In this document: piece by piece, positions 1 through 5,693 of the stretch
How positions within the stretch are numbered: position 1 is the stretch's first letter
Layout: each line of letters opens with the position of its first letter
Assembly: GCA_022560555.1 (NCBI GenBank)
Contig: JADFSZ010000118.1
Location: 1-5,693 of the forward strand
Source of the DNA: PVC group bacterium
GTDB lineage: Bacteria > GCA-001730085 > JADFSZ01
Length of the DNA: 5,693 bases
Direction: 5' to 3'
The notes under the pieces: generated by a model
Told to the model about the DNA's origin: nothing
What the model saw: only the letters and a program-made list of their open reading frames with translations
Databases searched by the model: none
Position numbers and translations under genes: made by a program

Positions 1-2
1 AA

Positions 3-815
3 ATCATTAATTTTAGTTTTCTTCATCCGGACGATTTAAGCCTCTCAGAAAAACCCATAAAAATACCCAATCCTATTTCTCGTGAACAATCTGTTATGAG
101 AACAAGCTTGATCCCGGGTCTGTTAAAAGTGGCTGTAAGAAATCAAAATATTAAGGAAATGAATCCATGGCTATTTGAAATCGGCCGTATATTTTTGGAA
201 GATTCGTCAAAAAAGAAAGTCTTCGAAAAAACGCGATTTTCTATATTGGTCGCAGGAGGCCCGCATGAGCTTAAAGGGCTTGTGGAGAGAATCCTTGCTA
301 AGTTTCAAATCGAGCGCGGGGTGATCAATACTTCGGACCATCCTTGGCTCAAGAAAAATCGGTCTTTAGAATGGCTGATCGACGGCGTTTCTCTCGGATT
401 TTTTGGTGTCTTAGCCGATTCCGTAAAATCAAAGTATGGATTGGACCTGAATGTATCTATCGGTGAATTTGATTTTGATCGGATTTGTCAGTCAGCAAAA
501 CTTGATAAAAAGTATGCGCCGATTCCAAAATATCCTGCTGTGTATCGTGATATGGCTCTTATTGTGGATGAGGGTGTGTCGTACCAGGATTGTGTTGAAT
601 GCATAAAGACTTATGGGGGATCATGGCTTGAGGATGTCAATCTGTTTGACCTCTATAGGGGTTCCCCACTCAAAACCGGAAAAAAAAGTATGGGTTTTTC
701 GTTAGCCTATAGAGATGCATCGAAAACACTGACAGAGAAAGATGTTGATGTCCCGCATGAAAAAATATTGCACGCCTGTTTTCAAAAACTGGGCGCTGAA
801 CTCAGACCCAATTAA
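3..815 (+). CDS. pheT: Phenylalanine--tRNA ligase beta subunit, C-terminal part (5' end outside window)
   Basis: This is the C-terminal ~270 residues of the PheRS beta subunit, which pairs with PheS to charge tRNA-Phe in the cytoplasm. The frame is already open at base 3, so the ATG at 96 is internal: the conserved NPISREQSVMRTSLIPGLL segment spans it. LFEIGRIF follows (about nt 171-194), and a stretch ending in IGEFDFDRI completes the catalytic-like core module of the beta chain. From about nt 528 (KYPAVYRDMALIVDE) to the stop is a ~95-residue FDX-ACB domain, the ferredoxin-fold tRNA anticodon-binding module; LFDLYRG and KSMGFSLAYRD are typical of it. The protein ends right after this domain, as PheT normally does. 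The N-terminal part (tRNA-bind/OB, B3/B4, B5) and pheS would lie upstream. No sign of damage is seen. Confidence 0.96.
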   Translation: MINFSFLHPDDLSLSEKPIKIPNPISREQSVMRTSLIPGLLKVAVRNQNIKEMNPWLFEIGRIFLEDSSKKKVFEKTRFSILVAGGPHELKGLVERILAKFQIERGVINTSDHPWLKKNRSLEWLIDGVSLGFFGVLADSVKSKYGLDLNVSIGEFDFDRICQSAKLDKKYAPIPKYPAVYRDMALIVDEGVSYQDCVECIKTYGGSWLEDVNLFDLYRGSPLKTGKKSMGFSLAYRDASKTLTEKDVDVPHEKILHACFQKLGAELRPN

Positions 816-867
816 AGCGGTTAAACTCAGAAAATCTTTTAAGCTTTAAAAAGCTCCTGTCTTCGTT

Positions 868-2061
868 ATGAAATCTGTTGACCAAACATATACTGTTACC
901 ATAGAAAAAATTGTTTTCGGAGGCTGGGGGCTTGGACGTATTGACAACAAGGTTTGTTTTGTTCCTTTCGTTTTGCCCGATGAGGAGGTGAAAGTTTGTA
1001 TTACGGAGGAGAAAAATGACTATTCATATGCTCGAAGCGTGGGGATTGTTAAACCATCTGGGGCCCGTGTTCAGGCCCCGTGTAAATATTATCAGGAATG
1101 CGGCGGATGCCATTATCAACACCTGAGTTATCCCGACCAATTAACTCTCAAAACTCAGCAGGTGAAAGATGTGATTCGAAGAATATATGGTTCGGTGGAT
1201 TTTCCCATATACGATACGATTCCTTCGGATGATCCATTTTATTATCGTAATGACGTTAAACTCACACGAAATTCGCAGCGGCTCAATTTTCGATACGGAT
1301 TTATTGGCACGGATCATGTCTCCGTTGTGCCTGTTGACGAGTGTATGATTGTGTCCCGGAAAATCAATCAGGAAATAATGAGTCTCCCGCGTGATAAAAG
1401 TAAGCATGCCAAAAAACTTACCATTAAAAGTGATCTCTCAGAGCATGTTTCGTATTGGCCCGGATCATCCGCTGTTTTGCACTCGAAAATAAATGACAAA
1501 AAAGTTTATTATGACGGACGAATATTTTTTCAAGCAAATCAAAATATTTTAGAAAAAATCATACGGCACATATTAAGTATGAACATTTATTCGAAGGAGG
1601 ACAGTTGTTTCTTTGATCTTTATGGCGGGGTTGGGGTCTTTTCTGTAATGATGTCCGATCGCTTCGAGAAGGGGATTCTTGTCGAAGAAAACCGTAAGGC
1701 AACGCGATATTTTGAAAAGGCTGTTAAGGATAATGAGCTGGAGGCAGATTCATTTAGGATTTACCGGAATCGTGTAGAGGATGTGTTTGGATGGGTGTTT
1801 GATAAGGAACACAAAAAAAATAATGTTGTATTTCTTGATCCGCCGCGTATGGGTCTTGACGAAAAACTAGTATCTGAAATATCAAAAAGACGAGAGCATA
1901 TTCAGCATGTTCTATACTTGTCATGCAATCCGTCGACATTGGCGCGGGACCTCAAAAGGTTTGAGAGTGATGCTGCCTGGCATGTAAAGGGTGTATGGCC
2001 ATTTGACATGTTTCCTCAAACGAAGCATATAGAATGTTTAGCTTGGTTAACGAAATCTTAG
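868..2061 (+). CDS. rlmD: 23S rRNA (uracil-C5)-methyltransferase, RlmD/RumA family, [4Fe-4S]
   Basis: This SAM-dependent enzyme would methylate C5 of a uracil in 23S rRNA (U1939 for E. coli RlmD). Residues ~7-62 are a TRAM RNA-binding domain (GGWGLGR). C72, C78 and C81 (Cx5Cx2C) plus C159 form the expected [4Fe-4S] site. The methyltransferase core has FFQAN (220-224), the SAM loop DLYGGVG (250-256), DPPR (324-327), the nucleophilic cysteine in SCNP (C353) and the C-terminal HIE (E389, likely general base). All catalytic landmarks are intact. At 397 residues it is slightly shorter than E. coli RlmD. Some bacteria have a single RlmCD enzyme for two sites, and the sequence does not settle which applies; TrmA is unlikely because it lacks the Fe-S cluster. 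The start is bounded by an in-frame stop at 847-849 and no other start codon lies between, but there is no clear Shine-Dalgarno sequence. It begins 52 bases after pheT. Confidence 0.93.
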   Translation: MKSVDQTYTVTIEKIVFGGWGLGRIDNKVCFVPFVLPDEEVKVCITEEKNDYSYARSVGIVKPSGARVQAPCKYYQECGGCHYQHLSYPDQLTLKTQQVKDVIRRIYGSVDFPIYDTIPSDDPFYYRNDVKLTRNSQRLNFRYGFIGTDHVSVVPVDECMIVSRKINQEIMSLPRDKSKHAKKLTIKSDLSEHVSYWPGSSAVLHSKINDKKVYYDGRIFFQANQNILEKIIRHILSMNIYSKEDSCFFDLYGGVGVFSVMMSDRFEKGILVEENRKATRYFEKAVKDNELEADSFRIYRNRVEDVFGWVFDKEHKKNNVVFLDPPRMGLDEKLVSEISKRREHIQHVLYLSCNPSTLARDLKRFESDAAWHVKGVWPFDMFPQTKHIECLAWLTKS

Positions 2062-2118
2062 ACGCTGGGCTCTTTCTAAAATGAAGACATAACACGTAAG
2101 GGGGACACTATACAAGTA

Positions 2119-2526
2119 ATGGGTAGGCAGAAATTTGTGGTTGTGTCAGGCGCCTTGATCCGGATGGGCCAAAAATTTCTTTTGGCGCAGCGTCGTCATG
2201 ACGTTCGGTTTCCTCTTTTATGGGAATTCCCGGGCGGCCGCATTGAGGCCCCCGAAACACCCAAGCAGTGTGTTATAAGGGAAATGAAAGAGGAGCTAGG
2301 CATACTTGTCAAACCTCTACGATTGCTGGGAACATTTGAGGATGAACTTCCGGACCTGAAGATATATGTTTACTTGTATGAATGTGAAATTTATTCAGGA
2401 TCACCAAAAAGTTTAGAATGTGAAGATTGGGGATGGGTTTCACTTGAAAAAATAGAAGACTTGTCCTTAGCGCCCCTCGATCAAAAAATTTTCACTTGGC
2501 TCAAAGATGATACGTGTCATAAATAA
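2119..2526 (+). CDS. Nudix hydrolase, MutT-like (putative 8-oxo-dGTP diphosphatase)
   Basis: A 135-residue single-domain Nudix protein. The full Nudix box Gx5Ex7REUxEExGU is present at residues 40-62: G40, E46, R54-E55, E58-E59, G61, I62. The glutamates bind the divalent metal used to cleave a nucleoside diphosphate linked to another group. The preceding WEFPGG (35-40) and the LLAQRR strand (21-26), together with the length, resemble MutT, which hydrolyses 8-oxo-dGTP to keep oxidised guanine out of DNA. Nudix substrate cannot be assigned from sequence alone, so other damaged or non-canonical NTPs are possible and no gene symbol is given. The gene lies 57 bases after the methyltransferase. A purine-rich AAGGGGGA at 2098-2105 lies 13 bases before the ATG, rather far for a ribosome binding site, but no better in-frame start is seen. 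The domain is complete. Confidence 0.9.
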   Translation: MGRQKFVVVSGALIRMGQKFLLAQRRHDVRFPLLWEFPGGRIEAPETPKQCVIREMKEELGILVKPLRLLGTFEDELPDLKIYVYLYECEIYSGSPKSLECEDWGWVSLEKIEDLSLAPLDQKIFTWLKDDTCHK

Positions 2527-2531
2527 ATCTC

Positions 2532-2537
2532 AAGGAG
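2532..2537 (+). promoter_or_regulatory. Ribosome binding site that fixes the GTG start at 2545
   Basis: AAGGAG lies 7 bases before GTG at 2545. This ideal spacing supports the GTG as the start of the DUF456-type gene rather than the internal ATG at 2566. Confidence 0.75.
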
Positions 2538-2544
2538 TGAACTT

Positions 2545-3058
2545 GTGTTAGAAAGTCCCGGAATCATGGCCCTGCTGATTTGGGTCCTTTTTTTTCTTGG
2601 AACATGTATGCTTGTATTTTGGCTCCCGGGTAATCTTCTATTTGTCACAGGCTTGATCGGTTTATCATTCGCGACTCAATTTAGTATTATTCCCGGGAAA
2701 ATTCTTTTGATCGTCATAGGCCTTTTTCTTTTGGGAGAAGCTTTTGAGTGGATCGGAGCCATGGTGGGTGTTCGTGTGTTTGGCGCTTCAAAAGAAGCTG
2801 CGTGGGGTGCTTTGGCCGGCGGGCTCATCGGATTTTATAGGTCTATTAGGAATTGGGGTCGCGGCTCTTCCCGGACTTCTTCTGGGGCTTTTTATCGGCG
2901 CGCTTGTTGTTGAGCATCGAAAGAAGAGGCCTCTTGCCCGCTCTGTATGGGCAGGGGTCGGTTCTCTCTTTGGATGGGCGATGGGGGTTGGTGTTAAAAT
3001 ACTTGTCGCGATCGCTATTCTTGTGTTAACCTTAAGAAACGTTCCTTTTAAATTTTAG
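2545..3058 (+). pseudogene. DUF456 family membrane protein, reading frame broken by an apparent +1 base
   Basis: This small glycine-rich inner-membrane protein of unknown function appears split over two frames. The first frame starts at GTG 2545 and runs to a TGA at 2911-2913. Its first ~98 residues hold three hydrophobic segments (about 8-28, 31-47, 52-76), then FGASKEAAWGALAGGLIGF; after that it becomes an unrelated Arg/Ser/Cys-rich tail. The +1 frame continues the family pattern: GLLGIGVAALPGLLLGLFIGALV, then a basic stretch (EHRKKRPLARS) and a last hydrophobic segment ending in VLTLRNVPFKF, stop at 3056-3058. Joined near the T run at 2833-2836, the product is about 170 residues, close to the usual DUF456 length. 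The downstream frame is intact and not decayed, so this is a recent mutation, a sequencing error or recoding. It follows the Nudix gene by 18 bases; its stop overlaps the ribosome binding site of the next gene. The family assignment is from recalled pattern only. Confidence 0.72.
2833..2836 (+). other. Inferred frameshift point in the DUF456-type gene
   Basis: In the GTG-started frame this reads GGA TTT TAT AGG. Removing one T from the four-T run gives GGA TTT ATA GGT CTA, which joins GGLIGF directly to IGLLGIGVAALPG and restores the family pattern. Both frames are open from about 2744 to 2913, so the exact base cannot be fixed, but the switch in protein character occurs here. Confidence 0.65.
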
Positions 3059-3060
3059 GA
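3057..3060 (+). promoter_or_regulatory. Ribosome binding site of the first PilT gene, overlapping the upstream stop
   Basis: AGGA begins inside the TAG stop of the DUF456-type frame and lies 6 bases before ATG 3067. Ribosomes ending the intact DUF456 frame would stop on this site, so translational coupling is plausible. Confidence 0.6.
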
Positions 3061-3066
3061 CTTGCT

Positions 3067-4152
3067 ATGGCAAAAATCGACCCATTGCTTGAGTTGGCCA
3101 TACAGAAAAATGCGTCGGACGTGCATGTCGGCAGTTTTAGCGATTGTTATCTGCGTATCAATGGAAAGCTATTGCCTCTATCCGCCGAGGAGATTCCCGA
3201 AGAATTCCGTGTTGAGGATAAAACGGAGGTTCTTCTAGAAATCTTATCGGAAGAGCAGAGGATGCAGTTTGAAAAAGATTTAAGTCTCGATTTTTCATAT
3301 ATCCTGCGTTTAGATAAACCTTGGCGCGCCCGGGTGAATTATTACCGGCAAAATCGCGGGGGATGTGATGCTGTTTTTCGCATTGTACCTCCGGACATTC
3401 CAACATTGAAGGATCTTGGATTTCCTCCATCGGTTATTCAGATGCTGCAGACCAAGCAAGGAATTATTTTCGTCACAGGGCCTCGTGGATCGGGCAAAAC
3501 GACAACATTAGCGGCTATGGTCGATGAATTGAACCGAAATACGACGGATCACATAATTACGGTTGAAGATCCAATAGAGTATGTTCATAAAAATAAATCT
3601 TGCATTGTCACTCAAAGAGAGCTGGGCTCACATACGGATACATTTTCGAATACGCTACGCGCGGCGCTCCGGGAGGACCCTGATGTGATTGTGATTGGGG
3701 AGATGAGAGATTTAGATACCATCTCTATGGCTTTAACATGCGCGGAAACGGGACATCTTGTGCTTGGAACACTGAATACAAATGATGCTGCGTCTACCAT
3801 TGATCGCGTGATTAATGTTTTTCCACCCAACTCGCAAGAACAGGTTCGAGTGATGATTTCGGATTCTTTACGCGGAATCATATCCCAACAGCTCGTTCCT
3901 ATGAAAGAACAGGATGCGAGGTGTATCGCGTTGGAAATTCTTGTCGGATCCCCGGCTTTATCCAGCATGATCCGTGAAAAGAAAACGTTTAATTTAATGA
4001 GTTATATGCAGACGGGTAAAGTAAAATTTGGTATGGAAATAATGGATGATAGCCTTTTGGATCTTTTTAGGAAAAACCTGATCAGTTGGGAAACGGCGCT
4101 TCTCTATTCACATGATTCTTTAGCCTTAGAGGTGGCGAAAGGAGAAACTTGA
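3067..4152 (+). CDS. PilT/PilU-family type IV pilus ATPase, His-box variant
   Basis: A 361-residue hexameric secretion-type ATPase of the PilT family, which disassembles type IV pili at the inner-membrane base and so powers retraction. The N-terminal PAS-like part (1-~110) has the ASDVHV and LRINGKL patterns. The RecA-like core has Walker A GPRGSGKT (138-145), an Asp box ITVEDPIEYVH (164-174, E167) and Walker B VIVIGEMRD (207-215, E212). ATP hydrolysis should therefore be possible. Two features depart from standard PilT. The His box reads TGHLVLGTLNT (228-238), so the second histidine is Asn (N237). The C-terminal motif, AIRNLIRE in typical PilT, reads ALSSMIRE (297-304). The length matches plain PilT. 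The second paralog directly follows and is coupled by a one-base overlap. PilT versus PilU-like accessory role cannot be decided here, so no symbol is given. Start: ATG with AGGA 6 bases upstream. Confidence 0.9.
   Translation: MAKIDPLLELAIQKNASDVHVGSFSDCYLRINGKLLPLSAEEIPEEFRVEDKTEVLLEILSEEQRMQFEKDLSLDFSYILRLDKPWRARVNYYRQNRGGCDAVFRIVPPDIPTLKDLGFPPSVIQMLQTKQGIIFVTGPRGSGKTTTLAAMVDELNRNTTDHIITVEDPIEYVHKNKSCIVTQRELGSHTDTFSNTLRAALREDPDVIVIGEMRDLDTISMALTCAETGHLVLGTLNTNDAASTIDRVINVFPPNSQEQVRVMISDSLRGIISQQLVPMKEQDARCIALEILVGSPALSSMIREKKTFNLMSYMQTGKVKFGMEIMDDSLLDLFRKNLISWETALLYSHDSLALEVAKGET
4138..4144 (+). promoter_or_regulatory. Ribosome binding site fixing the ATG at 4152 for the second PilT gene
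   Basis: AAAGGAG sits inside the last codons of the first PilT gene, 7 bases before ATG 4152. That ATG overlaps the upstream TGA by one base (TGATG). This favours ATG 4152 over the adjacent in-frame TTG at 4149. Confidence 0.75.
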
Positions 4153-5666
4153 TGGATGCCATGCAGGAATTGCTTCTACGTCTGATTGATGTGAATGGAA
4201 GTGATTTGCATATATCCGAGCATCATATGCCCATGATGCGGGTGCACGGAACATTAATCAAAGCTTCCGACAAAGATTTTACGGATGCTGAGATCCGTGA
4301 GATGATCTTTAGTCTTATGAATGACCATCAAAAAAAAAGTTTTCAAAATCGATTTTCTTTTGATTTTGCGCATGAAATACCGGGGAAGGCCCGTTTTAGA
4401 TGTAATGTGATGCGTCATCAGAGGGGGCTTGGAGGTGTTTTTCGTTTAATCCCGTCCATTATTAAATCGATCGATGATCTGAATTTGCCAAAAACGCTGA
4501 TTGATTTATCAAACACGCACAGAGGGTTGATTTTGATCACGGGGCCCACGGGGTCCGGGAAATCAACGACTATGGCCGCCATGATTGATCACATTAATAG
4601 AACAAGAGAGGCGCATATCATTACTTTGGAGGATCCTATCGAATTTGTTCATCAGCCTATAAAATGCCGTATTAGCCAAAGAGAAATCGGAACGCACGCG
4701 ACTTCTTTCGCGAAAGCTTTGATTGAAGCGCTTCGGGAAGATCCTGATGTGATCCTTGTCGGAGAAATGCGTGATTTAGAAACAATCGCTCAGACCATCA
4801 CAGCCGCCGAAACGGGAGCCCTCGTTTTTGGGACACTTCACACGAACAGCGCGGCAAAAACAATCACGAGAATTTTGGATTCATTTCCAGAGGAACAGCG
4901 TGAACAAATCCGGATTATGATGTCTAAATCCATCGTGGGTATTGTGGCGCAGCAATTACTTCCCACCCAAGATCACAAATCCCGTGTGCCCGCGTTTGAG
5001 ATATTGAGGGGATCCGGAGGCCTTAGCAATATTATCCGGGAAGGAAAAATACATCAAATTCAAACGATTATTGAAATGGGGCGATCGGAAGGAATGCGGA
5101 CAATGGACCAATCGCTTCAGGAGCTGGTTGCAGCCAAAAAGATTCTTGTTCGGGACGCTTATGTTTACGCGATCGAAAAAGACAAATTCCTGGAAGGCGA
5201 CATTGAACAGAAGCAGGCTTCATTTACAAATAATTATTCATCGTTTTGTCAGAACTTAGTTGAAAATATCCAAGAGGCTAAAAAGAACAAACAATCCATT
5301 GTCCTGTTGAACATCGCCATGGAAGGAATCGACCTTTACTATGATGTCGCTGGCCAAAAAGACATATCGTCTCTCGTCAGTAATATAACGGATATGATAT
5401 TAAAAAGCGCGAGGGGATATGATAGCTTTTTTGGAGAAGATCTACCGAAAAACTATTTAGTGGTGCTGAATAAAACGGACAATGGCAAAGCTCTTGCACA
5501 ACGTGTCTATGATAGCCTCGCCCCCTTTATAAAATTAAAAACGCAAAGTAAAAAAGTATCTGTCGATGTTATGGTCGGTTATGCTGTCCTGTCCGATGAT
5601 ATTAGTGATGCTGAACAATTCATTATGGCCACAAGGACTAATATCATCCGACAAGCTTCTTTTTGA
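4152..5666 (+). CDS. pilT: PilT-type pilus retraction ATPase with a C-terminal degenerate GGDEF-like domain
   Basis: A 504-residue protein starting at ATG 4152, about 150 residues longer than ordinary PilT. Residues 1-~345 are a full PilT: SDLHIS (17-22) in the PAS-like part, Walker A GPTGSGKS (131-138), Asp box ITLEDPIEFVH (157-167, E160), Walker B VILVGEMRD (200-208, E205), a His box TGALVFGTLHT (221-231) with Ala at the first histidine but H230 kept, and a PilT-like GLSNIIREGKIHQI (290-303). After a linker (~345-379), residues ~380-499 follow GGDEF-fold order: strand SIVLLNIAMEGIDLYY, helix, ARGYDSFFGED, strand YLVVL, helix, then VDVMVGYAVL and a final helix. The GGDEF signature itself is lost, so cyclase activity is not expected; an RxxD (R421-D424) sits where the cyclic di-GMP inhibitory site lies in active cyclases. 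The PilT call is firm; the extension is an inference. It is co-translated with the upstream paralog. Confidence 0.88.
   Translation: MDAMQELLLRLIDVNGSDLHISEHHMPMMRVHGTLIKASDKDFTDAEIREMIFSLMNDHQKKSFQNRFSFDFAHEIPGKARFRCNVMRHQRGLGGVFRLIPSIIKSIDDLNLPKTLIDLSNTHRGLILITGPTGSGKSTTMAAMIDHINRTREAHIITLEDPIEFVHQPIKCRISQREIGTHATSFAKALIEALREDPDVILVGEMRDLETIAQTITAAETGALVFGTLHTNSAAKTITRILDSFPEEQREQIRIMMSKSIVGIVAQQLLPTQDHKSRVPAFEILRGSGGLSNIIREGKIHQIQTIIEMGRSEGMRTMDQSLQELVAAKKILVRDAYVYAIEKDKFLEGDIEQKQASFTNNYSSFCQNLVENIQEAKKNKQSIVLLNIAMEGIDLYYDVAGQKDISSLVSNITDMILKSARGYDSFFGEDLPKNYLVVLNKTDNGKALAQRVYDSLAPFIKLKTQSKKVSVDVMVGYAVLSDDISDAEQFIMATRTNIIRQASF
5286..5648 (+). other. Region coding the degenerate GGDEF-like domain of the second PilT
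   Basis: This codes residues ~379-499 of the second PilT. The order of strands and helices, the RxxD before the expected signature, the strand YLVVL after it and the late VDVMVGYAVL strand resemble the GGDEF fold. The signature position reads roughly DLPKN (430-434) instead of GG(D/E)EF. The frame is intact to the natural stop, so the domain is maintained rather than read-through debris. The assignment is by eye; any ferredoxin-like or cyclase-related fold remains possible. Confidence 0.5.
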
Positions 5667-5693
5667 TCTTCCCTCTTGATTTATCAACGAGCC

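Noticed and set aside
842-855. A 14-base palindrome (AGCTTT-AA-AAAGCT) between pheT and the methyltransferase gene.
   Set aside because: The two-base centre cannot form a proper hairpin loop, the stem is AT-rich, and there is no following T run, so it is not a terminator. As an operator it has no supporting copy elsewhere in the window.
1141-1407. An open frame on the minus strand inside the methyltransferase gene.
   Set aside because: It lies fully inside a gene whose protein is clearly conserved, and its translation shows no recognisable domain. The same holds for minus-strand frames at 1754-1939, 3158-3430 and 3612-3968.
2084-2114. A possible sigma-70-like promoter before the Nudix gene (AAGACA ... 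TATACA).
   Set aside because: The -35 match is poor, the spacing is about 19 bases, and the -10-like box lies downstream of the likely ribosome binding site, leaving almost no leader.
4149-4151. TTG at 4149 as the start of the second PilT gene.
   Set aside because: The adjacent ATG at 4152 is a stronger start codon, is 7 bases from AAAGGAG, and forms the common TGATG stop/start overlap.
5071-5259. A 62-residue + strand frame overlapping the second PilT gene.
   Set aside because: It is a shadow in another frame of a well-supported coding region and shows no domain features of its own.
3067-5666. The possibility that one of the two ATPases is PilB (pilus extension) rather than PilT.
   Set aside because: Both lack the long N-terminal domain of PilB and the tetracysteine zinc motif often found in PilB/GspE, and both follow PilT patterns (SDxH near the N-terminus, GEMRD Walker B).
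5667-5693. The last 27 bases after the second PilT stop codon.
   Set aside because: Too short to support any gene, terminator or promoter on either strand.

Overview
This window is a stretch of bacterial chromosome with every gene on the + strand and almost no space between genes. It looks like part of one long transcription unit. The base composition is moderately AT-rich. Two PilT-family ATPases point to a bacterium with type IV pili, probably with a double membrane. An uncultured lineage such as Omnitrophota or a relative would fit, but nothing here fixes the taxonomy and this is a weak guess.

Layout: the first ~815 bases are the 3' part of pheT (phenylalanyl-tRNA synthetase beta subunit), cut by the window edge. 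After a 52-base gap comes an iron-sulfur RlmD/RumA-type 23S rRNA uracil-C5 methyltransferase (868-2061). A MutT-like Nudix hydrolase (2119-2526) follows, then a DUF456-type membrane protein (2545-3058) whose reading frame is broken by one extra base near 2833-2836. Last come two adjacent PilT-type ATPase genes (3067-4152 and 4152-5666), joined by a one-base stop/start overlap (TGATG). Only 27 bases remain after the last stop codon. No intergenic stretch exceeds 60 bases, and no tRNA, rRNA, CRISPR, insertion sequence or convincing terminator or promoter is visible.

Functionally, the first half is translation and nucleotide housekeeping: tRNA charging, rRNA modification and probable clean-up of damaged nucleotides. 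The second half is pilus motor machinery. The two PilT paralogs have diverged in complementary ways. The first keeps the first histidine of the His box but has Asn in place of the second. The second has Ala in place of the first histidine but keeps the second.

The most unusual item is the second PilT. After a complete PilT core it carries about 160 extra residues, and the last ~120 read like a GGDEF-fold domain with the GGDEF signature lost and an RxxD motif kept at the inhibitory-site position. This suggests a pilus-retraction ATPase with a built-in nucleotide-sensing or structural module, possibly for cyclic di-GMP. That assignment rests on pattern reading and needs profile or structure comparison.
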